The position numbers and the translations under genes are program-made. Shown one piece after another: positions 46,082-53,291 of a DNA stretch of 64,000 nucleotides; within the stretch, counting starts at the first letter, position 1; every line of letters starts with the position of its first letter. The notes below the pieces were generated by a model that worked only from the letters and a program-made list of their open reading frames with translations, did no database searches and was not told the DNA's origin. The stretch lies in contig CALWIO010000004.1 in assembly GCA_944380765.1 (NCBI GenBank), positions 34,764 through 98,763 on the forward strand, written 5' to 3'. Source of the stretch: an uncultured Clostridia bacterium. GTDB taxonomy: Bacteria; Bacillota; Clostridia; Oscillospirales; Acutalibacteraceae.

Positions 46082-47446
46082 TTACGGAAGTTTGTTTTCC
46101 TCTCTGTATTTGAGAGTTGAAAAGAAACGGATTAAAAACGGTATGCAGGTGGCAAAAGAGAATAAATCCGAAATCGGCTGAGTAATCTCAATGCCCGTTA
46201 TGCCTAAGAACTTCGGAAGAATAAAAATCAACGGCAGAAAGAATATGCCCTGACGCAGACAGGAAAGGAATGTGGCGGTCCACGATTTTCCTATTGACTG
46301 GAATGTCATATTTCCCATTACATTTATCATAGCGAGCGGCATGGCAATACACTGCGCCCTGAGCGCTCGTGTGCCTATCTCTACGGCAAGCGCGCTGTCG
46401 CCTATAAATGCGGTTAAAACCTTTCCGGCAAGAATAAATCCCAGAACCGCAACGGTGCACATCAATGAAAAACCGACTTTGAATGTAAAGAAAAACGCCT
46501 GTTTTACCCTTTGGTATTTTTCGGCGCCGTAGTTGTATCCAACAACCGGCTGATATCCCTGACCTATACCGATTGCCACCGAAAAAATAAACATGGCAAT
46601 TTTACCTACTATTGACATAGCGGCAACAGCGGCGTCGCCGTAAACAGCAGCGCTGTTGTTAAGGGCGACGGTAGAAGCGCTCGCGAGTCCCTGTCTTGAA
46701 AAAGAGGGAAGCCCGTTTTTGATAATTTTAAAATAGAGCGAAATCTGCCGCGACATATTTTTAGGTTTAAAGTTAGTTATTGTTTTCTTCATTAAAAAGC
46801 TCGCGAGCAGTATAATAAAGCTGATACATTGGCTGACAGCCGTTGCCGCCGCCGCGCCTTTTATGCCCAAATCAAATCCGAATATAAACAGAGGGTCAAG
46901 AAAAAGATTTAAAATACCGCCCGTGGCGAGTCCCACCATTGCGAATCTTGCCTTCCCCTCTGCGCGGAGAATGTTGTTCATAACAAATGAAGCCGCCATT
47001 ATGGGCGCCGCCGCTAAAATGTAGTTGGCGTAATCCCTTGCGTATGGCAAAATGGTTTCAGTCGCTCCCAAAAGCCTCATAAGCGGGTTGGTAAAGCAAA
47101 AACCCAGCACAGAAATAATAATGCCTAAAAGTATTGAGGTGTAAAATCCGCTTGCGGCAACCGTTTTGGCGAGCTTTTGGTTCTGCTCGCCGAGCAGTCT
47201 TGAAATCCAGCTTCCCGAGCCCATTCCGAGGGTGAATCCTATCGCCTGAATTATCGCCATCAGCGAAAAAACCACGCCGACAGCGCCCGAAGCGCTTTCT
47301 CCGAGCTGTGAAACAAAATATGTGTCAGCCATGTTGTAAACGGAGGTTACCAGCATACTGACAATAGTCGGAACGGCAAGCGATGTAATAAGCCGTCCTA
47401 CGGGCGTCTGAGTCATTTTAATGAATTGTTTGTCGTTCGTATCCAT
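46082..47446 (-). CDS. MATE-family efflux transporter
   Basis: 454 residues, 12 membrane helices in two halves. The N-terminus LAVPTIVSMLVTSVYNMADTY with FVSQLG, and later LGMGSGSWISRLLGEQN, are typical of the NorM/DinF-type multidrug and toxin exporters driven by Na+ or H+. AGAGGC site. It is followed closely upstream by an RluA-family gene on the same strand (17-base gap), so the two likely share a transcript. Substrate unknown. Confidence 0.92.
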   Translation of the reverse strand: MDTNDKQFIKMTQTPVGRLITSLAVPTIVSMLVTSVYNMADTYFVSQLGESASGAVGVVFSLMAIIQAIGFTLGMGSGSWISRLLGEQNQKLAKTVAASGFYTSILLGIIISVLGFCFTNPLMRLLGATETILPYARDYANYILAAAPIMAASFVMNNILRAEGKARFAMVGLATGGILNLFLDPLFIFGFDLGIKGAAAATAVSQCISFIILLASFLMKKTITNFKPKNMSRQISLYFKIIKNGLPSFSRQGLASASTVALNNSAAVYGDAAVAAMSIVGKIAMFIFSVAIGIGQGYQPVVGYNYGAEKYQRVKQAFFFTFKVGFSLMCTVAVLGFILAGKVLTAFIGDSALAVEIGTRALRAQCIAMPLAMINVMGNMTFQSIGKSWTATFLSCLRQGIFFLPLIFILPKFLGITGIEITQPISDLFSFATCIPFLIRFFSTLKYREENKLP

Positions 47447-47463
47447 TTTAATGCCTCTTTTTA

Positions 47464-48426
47464 TCAGAGATTACCTTTATAAAATTCGTCTTTAAACCAA
47501 ACGCTTTCAGCGGAAAATTCACGGTGATTAAGATAATTCAGAATTCCCGCGTCAGTTGTAAAATCAAAAATCAGCTTGTAGGAGTAAAGACATTGTTTTT
47601 TGTATCCGTATTTTTTGTTTTGCTTGTTGGTGCCGTATTTGCCGTCGCCTAAAAGGGGGTGCCCCAGCGAAGCGAAATGCGCCCTTATCTGGTGAGTTCT
47701 TCCGGTCAGAAGCTCAACTTCAACAAGGCTCAGCCCGTCCTTAAAATCCAGCACCGAATATTTTGTGCGTATCTCCTTAGCGCCCGGTTTCGGAGATTTC
47801 AAGACCTTTACCAGATTCTTTTCCTCGTTCTTTATAAGGTATCCTTCCAGCGTGCCGCAGTCTTTTTCAAGCTTCCCGTGAAGAATACACAAATAGAATT
47901 TGTGCAGTTCGCGGCTTTTCATCTTGGCGTTTAATATGCGCAGGGACTCCGCGTTCTTAGCGGCAATTACAATGCCGCCGGTGTTGCGGTCAATACGGTT
48001 GACAAGGGCGGGAGCAAAGGAGTTTTCACTATCGGGGTCATATTCGCCCTTTTCGTACAGATAACGCTTTATTCTGCCTATCAGAGTGTCGGCATACTCT
48101 TTGTCGTCAGGGTGCGAAAGCACGCCGGCTTTTTTATCACAGAGAATAATGTTTTCGTCCTCATAAATGATTGTGAGCTTTGCACAGGCGTTCAGAAAAT
48201 CGTAGTTTTTGGGCGCGCTTTCAAAAAACTCGTTATTTATATACATTTCAACCGTGTCGCCGTCCGAAAGTCTTGTTGAAATTTCGGCGCGTCGGCCGTT
48301 TACCTTTATTCTTTTTGTTCTTATGTATTTGTACATAAGTGACTTCGGCAGCAGGGGAACGGCTTTCGCTATGAATTTGTCAAGCCTTTGCCCGGAGTCG
48401 TTAATGTTTATTACAAAGCTTTTCAT
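47464..48426 (-). CDS. RluA-family pseudouridine synthase
   Basis: 320 residues. An N-terminal S4 RNA-binding domain (about 15-65; KSLMYKYIRTKRIKVNGRRA) and a catalytic domain with the active Asp in ALVNRIDRNTGGIVIAAKN, then LTGRTHQIRAHFASLGHPLL GDGKYG-type C-terminal motif. The usual HRLDxxTSG is varied as NRIDRNTGG but the Asp is kept. Probably acts on 23S rRNA (RluC/RluD type); the exact uridine cannot be told. GAGGTG site and own promoter. Confidence 0.93.
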   Translation of the reverse strand: MKSFVININDSGQRLDKFIAKAVPLLPKSLMYKYIRTKRIKVNGRRAEISTRLSDGDTVEMYINNEFFESAPKNYDFLNACAKLTIIYEDENIILCDKKAGVLSHPDDKEYADTLIGRIKRYLYEKGEYDPDSENSFAPALVNRIDRNTGGIVIAAKNAESLRILNAKMKSRELHKFYLCILHGKLEKDCGTLEGYLIKNEEKNLVKVLKSPKPGAKEIRTKYSVLDFKDGLSLVEVELLTGRTHQIRAHFASLGHPLLGDGKYGTNKQNKKYGYKKQCLYSYKLIFDFTTDAGILNYLNHREFSAESVWFKDEFYKGNL

Positions 48427-48445
48427 CTGAGCACCTCATCTAATA

Positions 48446-48504
48446 AATATATCACAATTTTATTGTTATTTCAACTTGAAACCTCGGACGGTTTATTATA
48501 AAAT
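48446..48504. promoter_or_regulatory. Back-to-back divergent promoters (rluA-type gene and hypothetical gene)
   Basis: Minus strand: TTGAAA (48474-48469), spacer 17, TATATT (48451-48446). Plus strand: TTGAAA (48476-48481), spacer 17, TAAAAT (48499-48504). The -35 boxes are separated by one base. Confidence 0.7.
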
Positions 48505-48521
48505 TAAACGGGTGATTTAAA

Positions 48522-49052
48522 ATGGAAATAAGTAAATTTCATTACAGTGTGCTTGAAGAACCGCAAAAAATTTATTTTGACTGCGAAACCGTGGCTTTGC
48601 GCGAAAAGCTCAATAAAGCGTTTGCTTCTTCCGTGGCTGTGGACGAGTCAACCGGAATATTCGGAAAATATTTAAAACATGACGGGCTTTACCGTGTAAA
48701 ATATATTCATTCCCGCAACAAACAGCTTCAACCCCAGACCGTTGACCGATATTTTTATCTTTTGGATGTATCCGAGGATTCAAAGGGAGCGTATATTGAA
48801 TACGCCTTGGTGCACGATAAGCTGTTTGACCCGCTTATAAGGCTCGTTTATGTGGCTGTGTCGCTTGCCGTATTGGCTTATATAGCTTATCTCTACCGTT
48901 CGGGAGCGCTTTCGCCTTTTTCCTGCGCGGCAATAGCCGCCGTTGTGATAGCGACCGTGGGAATCGTTTTTAAAAAGTCAAAGGAAACAGCCGATATGGC
49001 TAAAAAAGCTGAAAATATATTTAAAAATCTCTTTGACGGGTGGAGTAATTAA
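48522..49052 (+). CDS. Hypothetical membrane protein
   Basis: 176 residues. An N-terminal soluble part (1-105; YFDCETVALREKLNKAFASS, then YLKHDGLYRVKYIHSRNKQL) is followed by two membrane helices (about 106-127 and 132-150) and a short charged tail ending FKNLFDGWSN. I do not recognise a family. It has a good promoter and is followed by the amino acid transporter promoter, so it is a single-gene unit. The ribosome binding site is a weak GGGTGA. Confidence 0.6.
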   Translation: MEISKFHYSVLEEPQKIYFDCETVALREKLNKAFASSVAVDESTGIFGKYLKHDGLYRVKYIHSRNKQLQPQTVDRYFYLLDVSEDSKGAYIEYALVHDKLFDPLIRLVYVAVSLAVLAYIAYLYRSGALSPFSCAAIAAVVIATVGIVFKKSKETADMAKKAENIFKNLFDGWSN

Positions 49053-49062
49053 CCTTAAATTA

Positions 49063-49095
49063 TTGACAAAATCTTTACGGTATAGTATTATACTA
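49063..49095 (+). promoter_or_regulatory. Promoter and palindromic operator of the amino acid ABC operon
   Basis: TTGACA (49063-49068) and TATTAT (49086-49091), spacer 17. The palindrome TAGTAT-T-ATACTA (49083-49095) lies across the -10 box and is a likely repressor site. Confidence 0.65.
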
Positions 49096-49134
49096 CCGTA
49101 TTATCACTTTAACAGATAAAAGGAGCTGTGAAAA

Positions 49135-49923
49135 ATGAAATTCAAAAAAATTCTCGCGGTAGTTCTCGCTGTGCTTATGGTTGCGCTTTGCTTCTCAGCC
49201 TGCGGTAAAGAGAAAGAGCAGAGCGATATGGAGTATGTAAAAGAAAAAGGCAAGCTGATTGTCGGCATAACCGATTTCGCTCCCATGGATTATCAGGACG
49301 AGAACGGAAACTGGATAGGCTTTGACGCCGATATGGCTAAGGCTTTTGCCGAATATCTCGGCGTTGACATTGAATTTGTCGAAATAGTCTGGGATAACAA
49401 GGTGTTTGAAATCGACTCAAAAACCATCGACTGCGTGTGGAACGGTATGACCCTTAACGATGAAGTTACATCTGCTATGAGCTGCACCGAGCCTTACTGC
49501 AACAACGCTCAGGTTGTTGTCGTTCCGGTTGGGGAGGCCGACAAATATACGACCGTTGAAGCGTGCAAGGAGCTTCAGTTCGCCGTTGAGGCAAGCTCGG
49601 CGGGTAAGGCGCAGGCAGAGGCAAACGGCTTCTATTTTACCGAGGTAAAAGACCAGGCTACAACTCTTGCCGAGGTTTCCGCCGGTACATCTGACGCCGC
49701 TATTATCGACTCGCTTATGGCTGGCGCCATGATAGGCGAGGGAACGGGTTATGACAACCTTACTTACACATTGGCTCTTAACGAAGAAAAATACGGCGTA
49801 GGTTTCCGCAAAGGCTCAGATTTGACAGCCGAGCTTAACAAGTTCTTTGAGGAGACAAGAGCCAACGGCGAAATGGAAAAAATCGCCAAGCAGTACGGCG
49901 TTCAGGAAGCGCTTATAAAATAA
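49135..49923 (+). CDS. Polar amino acid ABC transporter, substrate-binding lipoprotein
   Basis: 262 residues. Signal peptide with lipobox CFSACG (Cys about 22), then a type II periplasmic-binding fold of the family 3 type: GKLIVGITDFAPMDYQDENG, WIGFDADMAKAFAEYLGV, DCVWNGMTLNDEVTSAMSCT and KAQAEANGFY. Captures an amino acid outside the membrane for the permease and ATPase genes that follow. A hairpin-T terminator between it and the permease suggests that the binding protein is made in excess. Exact substrate (cystine, glutamine, arginine types are all possible) not resolved. Confidence 0.93.
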   Translation: MKFKKILAVVLAVLMVALCFSACGKEKEQSDMEYVKEKGKLIVGITDFAPMDYQDENGNWIGFDADMAKAFAEYLGVDIEFVEIVWDNKVFEIDSKTIDCVWNGMTLNDEVTSAMSCTEPYCNNAQVVVVPVGEADKYTTVEACKELQFAVEASSAGKAQAEANGFYFTEVKDQATTLAEVSAGTSDAAIIDSLMAGAMIGEGTGYDNLTYTLALNEEKYGVGFRKGSDLTAELNKFFEETRANGEMEKIAKQYGVQEALIK

Positions 49924-49947
49924 GTTCTGTAAAGCTTAATATTAAGG

Positions 49948-49977
49948 ACAGAGAGCGTTAATATGCTCTCTGTTTTT
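49948..49977 (+). terminator. Internal (probably partial) terminator in the amino acid ABC operon
   Basis: ACAGAGAGC (49948-49956) / GCTCTCTGT (49965-49973), followed by five T. It lies between the binding-protein and permease genes, which have no other promoter between them. Confidence 0.8.
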
Positions 49978-50011
49978 GACATATCAAAAAAAAATAAAGG
50001 TTGTTGTTATT

Positions 50012-50701
50012 TTGTTATCGTTTACCGAGCAGTTTCCAATAGTTTTTCAGTCGCTGAATGTCGGTTTTCTGCAAACCGTCAAGCTGTTCTTTCTGACTCT
50101 TGCCGGAGCTATACCGTTAGGACTTATAATTTCTTTCGGCTCAATGTCAAAATTCAAGCCGTTAAGCGCGGTTACAAGAACCGTGGTATGGGTTATACGC
50201 GGCACTCCGCTTATGATTCAGCTTCTGATATTTTATTATTTTCCCGGACTTGTATTCCACAATAATATCTGGGGAATGGGCGAGCCGGGAAGATTTACCG
50301 CGGCGGCTATGGCGTTTATTCTCAATTACGCCTGCTATTTTTCCGAGATTTACCGCGGAGGAATACAGAGTATTCCCTTCGGCCAGACCGAGGCGGGACA
50401 GGTGCTCGGACTTTCCAAAAGGCAGATTTTCTTTAAAGTTACCCTGCTTCAAATGATAAAGCGGATTGTGCCGCCAATGTCAAATGAAATTATAACTCTT
50501 GTAAAGGACACATCTCTCGCGAGAATTATCGCTCTTCAGGAGCTTATCTGGGCAGGCGAGGCTTTCTTAAAAGGCTCGCAGGGTATTTCAGGTCAAATCT
50601 GGCCGCTGTTCTTTACGGGCGTTTATTATCTGCTGTTCAGCGGTATTCTGACCGTGCTGTTTAATAAAATTGAGAAAAAGTTAAGCTATTTCAAAGCGTA
50701 A
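50012..50701 (+). CDS. Amino acid ABC transporter permease
   Basis: About 229 residues, five membrane helices. The HisM/GlnP-type permease: FLQTVKLFFLTLAGAIPLGL near the start, TRTVVWVIRGTPLMIQLLIF, and the EAA-like loop IPFGQTEAGQVLGLSKRQIF that contacts the ATPase. The start is uncertain: TTG at 50012 (AAAGG upstream at long spacing) is chosen; TTG at 49976 lies in the terminator tail. Ends 13 bases before the ATPase start. Confidence 0.9.
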   Translation: MLSFTEQFPIVFQSLNVGFLQTVKLFFLTLAGAIPLGLIISFGSMSKFKPLSAVTRTVVWVIRGTPLMIQLLIFYYFPGLVFHNNIWGMGEPGRFTAAAMAFILNYACYFSEIYRGGIQSIPFGQTEAGQVLGLSKRQIFFKVTLLQMIKRIVPPMSNEIITLVKDTSLARIIALQELIWAGEAFLKGSQGISGQIWPLFFTGVYYLLFSGILTVLFNKIEKKLSYFKA

Positions 50702-50714
50702 GGAGGTGCCGCAA

Positions 50715-51473
50715 ATGAGTTTGCTTGATGTTCGGGGCATATATAAAAAATTCGGCAGTACCGAAGTGCTCAAAGGAATAGACTTTTCTCTTGAAAAGGG
50801 AGAAGCGCTCGCTATTATCGGCTCTTCCGGCAGCGGAAAAACAACTCTGCTGCGCTGTCTTAACTTTCTTGAAACGCCCGATGAGGGTACGATTACCGTT
50901 AACGGAGAAACTCTCTTTGATGCCTCGCTTAACAAAAAGCCGGGCGATGAGGAAATAAGAATGCAAAGGCTTCATTTCGGTCTGGTTTTTCAGAATTTCA
51001 ACCTTTTCCCTCAGTATACCGTGCTCAAAAATGTAACCTTAGCGCCGACTCTTTTGAAAAAGGGAACTGCTGAGGAAATTCATGACAATGCCGTTTCTTT
51101 AATTAAAAGCGTAGGGCTTGAAGAAAAGCTCAATTCTTATCCCTGCGAGCTTTCGGGAGGTCAGCAGCAGCGAGTAGCAATAGCCAGAGCGCTCGCCATG
51201 GCGCCTGATATACTCTGTTTTGACGAGCCTACCAGCGCCCTTGACCCGGAGCTTACCGGCGAGGTTTTAAGGGTTATTAAGGAGCTTAAAAACCGCAATA
51301 CAACAATGATTATTGTTACTCACGAAATGAATTTTGCGAAAAATGTTTCCGACAAGCTTATTTTTATGGCTGACGGAATTATTGAGGAAAGCGGCAACCC
51401 GATTGAACTGTTTGAAAACCCCAAAAGCGAAAGACTCAGGGATTTTCTAAGCTCATCGCTTAACAGAATGTAA
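50715..51473 (+). CDS. Amino acid ABC transporter ATP-binding protein
   Basis: 252 residues. Walker A IIGSSGSGKTTLLRCLN, Q-loop LVFQNFNLFPQYTVL, ABC signature LSGGQQQRVAIARALAMAP, Walker B ILCFDEPTSALDPE and the switch His in VTHEMNFA. Powers the transporter with the two preceding genes. AAGGAGG site; start at 50715. A strong terminator follows, ending the operon. Confidence 0.95.
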   Translation: MSLLDVRGIYKKFGSTEVLKGIDFSLEKGEALAIIGSSGSGKTTLLRCLNFLETPDEGTITVNGETLFDASLNKKPGDEEIRMQRLHFGLVFQNFNLFPQYTVLKNVTLAPTLLKKGTAEEIHDNAVSLIKSVGLEEKLNSYPCELSGGQQQRVAIARALAMAPDILCFDEPTSALDPELTGEVLRVIKELKNRNTTMIIVTHEMNFAKNVSDKLIFMADGIIEESGNPIELFENPKSERLRDFLSSSLNRM

Positions 51474-51483
51474 TATATTTACT

Positions 51484-51510
51484 GTCCCCGGAACAACCCG
51501 GGGACTTTTT
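51484..51510 (+). terminator. Terminator of the amino acid ABC operon
   Basis: GTCCCCGG (51484-51491) / CCGGGGAC (51498-51505), loop about six bases, then TTTTT. Confidence 0.9.
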
Positions 51511-51511
51511 C

Positions 51512-51540
51512 TTGTAAAATTATTCTTTTTATGTTACTAT
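51512..51540 (+). promoter_or_regulatory. Promoter of the cohesin-like gene
   Basis: TTGTAA (51512-51517) and TACTAT (51535-51540), spacer 17. Confidence 0.55.
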
Positions 51541-51555
51541 GTATTCGGTGATGTT

Positions 51556-52305
51556 ATGAAAAAACTAATTTCTGTTGTCAGTATTGTTCTTGTTTTGGCG
51601 CTTTCCCTTTCGTTGTGCGCTTATGCCGCTTCTTCCGTACAGTTTACCCTTTCGGGCGGCAAGGTTTACGCCGGCGATGAGTTTACAGTCAATCTCTATG
51701 TCAGCGACAATTCAAAAATAAGCGGCGCTGTCATTGATATTCATTATGATAAGTCAAAATTGCAGTTTATAAGCGCGGAGCCGGGCGGAATACTTGACTC
51801 GCAGGCAAATACCAGTATTAAGAATATTGACGGCGATGACGCTTATGTGCGCTTTGCCTATATGGCTCCGTCAAGCGAGATTACCGCGGAGGGAATTTTG
51901 CTTACGGTTACCTTTAAGGCTTTGGACTCCGCTTCGGGCATCGCGTCTCTCTCGCTTTCAGTCCCCAGCGCCGGCGACCTTGTCAGCTCAGACCTTTCAA
52001 GACTCAGCTACACAGTTGAAAATTCGGAAATAACAGTTGTCGGTACCGGCGTTCAGCAAAACGGAGCAGAGAGCAGTTCTCAGACGGAAAGCGGCACAGA
52101 GTCCGAAACTCAGTCTTCGGCCGGCACAGCCGAAAGCTCTGGTTCACAGACGCAAAACGAGAGCGAGGAGAACAAAAACGACAACACTTATAAAATAATT
52201 GTCGCCGCGGCGGTTGCGGTAGGCGTAATAATACTGACAGCCGGTATTCTTATTGCGGTAAAATACGGCAGAAGAGGTAAGAAAAATGAAGAACATAATA
52301 ATTAA
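51556..52305 (+). CDS. Membrane-anchored protein with a cohesin-like domain
   Basis: 249 residues: signal peptide (1-24), a cohesin-like beta domain (about 27-165; GGKVYAGDEFTVNLYVSDNS, GAVIDIHYDKSKLQFISAEP and ILLTVTFKALDSA are the typical strand pattern), a Ser/Thr/Gln/Glu linker (about 168-205), and a C-terminal membrane helix (about 208-230) with a basic tail GRRGKK. Cohesins bind dockerins on secreted enzymes; a single cell-surface cohesin could hold such an enzyme, but non-cellulosomal cohesin-like domains exist. No dockerin was recognised in this window. Overlaps the next gene by 20 bases. Confidence 0.75.
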   Translation: MKKLISVVSIVLVLALSLSLCAYAASSVQFTLSGGKVYAGDEFTVNLYVSDNSKISGAVIDIHYDKSKLQFISAEPGGILDSQANTSIKNIDGDDAYVRFAYMAPSSEITAEGILLTVTFKALDSASGIASLSLSVPSAGDLVSSDLSRLSYTVENSEITVVGTGVQQNGAESSSQTESGTESETQSSAGTAESSGSQTQNESEENKNDNTYKIIVAAAVAVGVIILTAGILIAVKYGRRGKKNEEHNN

Positions 52306-52477
52306 GGAATGTCCTTACTGCGGGTCAACAAATTTAACAAAAGGCTATCAGGCTGACGGCGGACTTATGTTTAAGGATAAAATCGCAGCGTTCGGCACGG
52401 TTGTGGAGCATACGGTCTGTAAAGACTGCGCCAGTATTGTTTACAGCAAGGTGGAAAAACCCGAAATCCTTAAATAG
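52286..52477 (+). CDS. Small zinc-ribbon protein
   Basis: 63 residues with two CxxC knuckles, CPYC (9-12) and CKDC (45-48), forming a zinc ribbon. The middle (QADGGLMFKDKIAAFGTVVE) is a short beta-rich loop. Similar tiny zinc-ribbon proteins in Firmicutes have no known role. Start overlaps the tail of the cohesin-like gene, with a weak GGTAAG site, so translation is probably coupled. Confidence 0.7.
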   Translation: MKNIIIKECPYCGSTNLTKGYQADGGLMFKDKIAAFGTVVEHTVCKDCASIVYSKVEKPEILK

Positions 52478-52505
52478 AATATTTTAACAGCCGTCCGCAT
52501 ATAGT
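52477..52505 (+). promoter_or_regulatory. SigmaE-like promoter of a small ORF
   Basis: GAATATT (52477-52483), a 14-bp spacer and CATATAGT (52498-52505). The -35 fits KMATATT exactly and the -10 matches six of eight positions of CATACAMT. It begins right at the stop codon of the zinc-ribbon gene. Confidence 0.6.
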
Positions 52506-52520
52506 TTAGCGGTGATGGCT

Positions 52521-52640
52521 GTGAAAAAATCTAAAATTTTAACCGGGGAAGAAAAAAGGAATATCTTGCTAAGACTTATTGAAAAAGGATTTTTAACGCC
52601 GAATCAAATAAAGACATTAAAAAAACGGGGCAGTATCTGA
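52521..52640 (+). CDS. Small basic protein (39 residues), candidate sporulation protein
   Basis: Reads from GTG at 52521 (GGTGA five to nine bases upstream, matching the predicted RNA start) to TGA at 52640; an ATG at 52515 would add two residues. The product is Lys-rich and helical, with LTGEEKRNILLRLIEKGFLT followed by PNQIKTLKK, reminiscent of a SHOCT-like helix-turn-helix. Own SigE-like promoter and own terminator (which overlaps the stop codon) support it as a real gene. I do not recognise a named family. Confidence 0.6.
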   Translation: MKKSKILTGEEKRNILLRLIEKGFLTPNQIKTLKKRGSI

Positions 52641-52660
52641 ACTGCTCCGTTTTACTTTTA
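52625..52660 (+). terminator. Terminator of the small ORF
   Basis: ACGGGGCAGT (52625-52634) / ACTGCTCCGT (52641-52650) with one G-T pair, followed by TTTACTTTTA. The stop codon lies in the loop. Confidence 0.75.
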
Positions 52661-52680
52661 AATGTTAACCGCTTTTTGCC

Positions 52681-53289
52681 TTACGCTATCGGCTCAAAAT
52701 CGTCCGCGCCGTGTTTGCATATAGGGCAAACAAAGTCCGGCGGCAATTCGTCGCCCTCATAAACATATCCGCAGATTTTGCAGACAAATCCCTTTTTCTT
52801 TTTGGTTTCGGGCTTTGGCTTAATGTTGGCGAAATAATATTCATAAGTTACGGAAGGCCTGTCAGAAAGAACTTTTGCCTCTGTAACCTCGCCTATAAAA
52901 ATCATATGAGAGCCGCAGTCAACCGTTTCAACAACATTACAGGAAATCTGGGCGTTTGCGTATTCGGTCAGATAATAGTTGGCGCTCTGTGCGCGCGCTA
53001 TCGGTTCAAAGCCCGCGAACTTGTCGTTTTCCCTTCCGCTTTGAAAGCCGAAACGCTGAAAAAGGCTGAAAGGCGCGTCAACCGTTAATACCGAAAGGGT
53101 AAAGTCGCCGGCCTGCCGTATAATCTCGCAGGTATAGTTTTGCTTGTTGACGGCTATTGAAACACGCTTCGGATTATCTGTTACCTGAGCGGCTGTGTTG
53201 ATAATGCAGGCGTTGTCCTTTCCGCCTATTCTCGAAGAGAGCAGGAAAAGTCCGTAGCTGAATTTAAACATCGCGGTATTGTCAATCAT
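52681..53289 (-). CDS. Flavin reductase-rubredoxin fusion (high-molecular-weight rubredoxin)
   Basis: 202 residues. The N-terminal part (1-150) is an FMN-binding flavin reductase domain (FSYGLFLLSSRIGGKDNACI, IINTAAQVTDNPKRVSIAVN). The C-terminal 45 residues are a rubredoxin with CKICGYVYEGDE and CPICKHGADDFEP (four iron cysteines). This fusion, known as Hrb in acetogens, passes electrons from NADH to flavodiiron proteins. It lies 2 bases after the FprA gene stop on the same strand, so the two form one unit for O2 or NO reduction. GAGGTG site. Confidence 0.93.
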   Translation of the reverse strand: MIDNTAMFKFSYGLFLLSSRIGGKDNACIINTAAQVTDNPKRVSIAVNKQNYTCEIIRQAGDFTLSVLTVDAPFSLFQRFGFQSGRENDKFAGFEPIARAQSANYYLTEYANAQISCNVVETVDCGSHMIFIGEVTEAKVLSDRPSVTYEYYFANIKPKPETKKKKGFVCKICGYVYEGDELPPDFVCPICKHGADDFEPIA

Positions 53290-53291
53290 AT

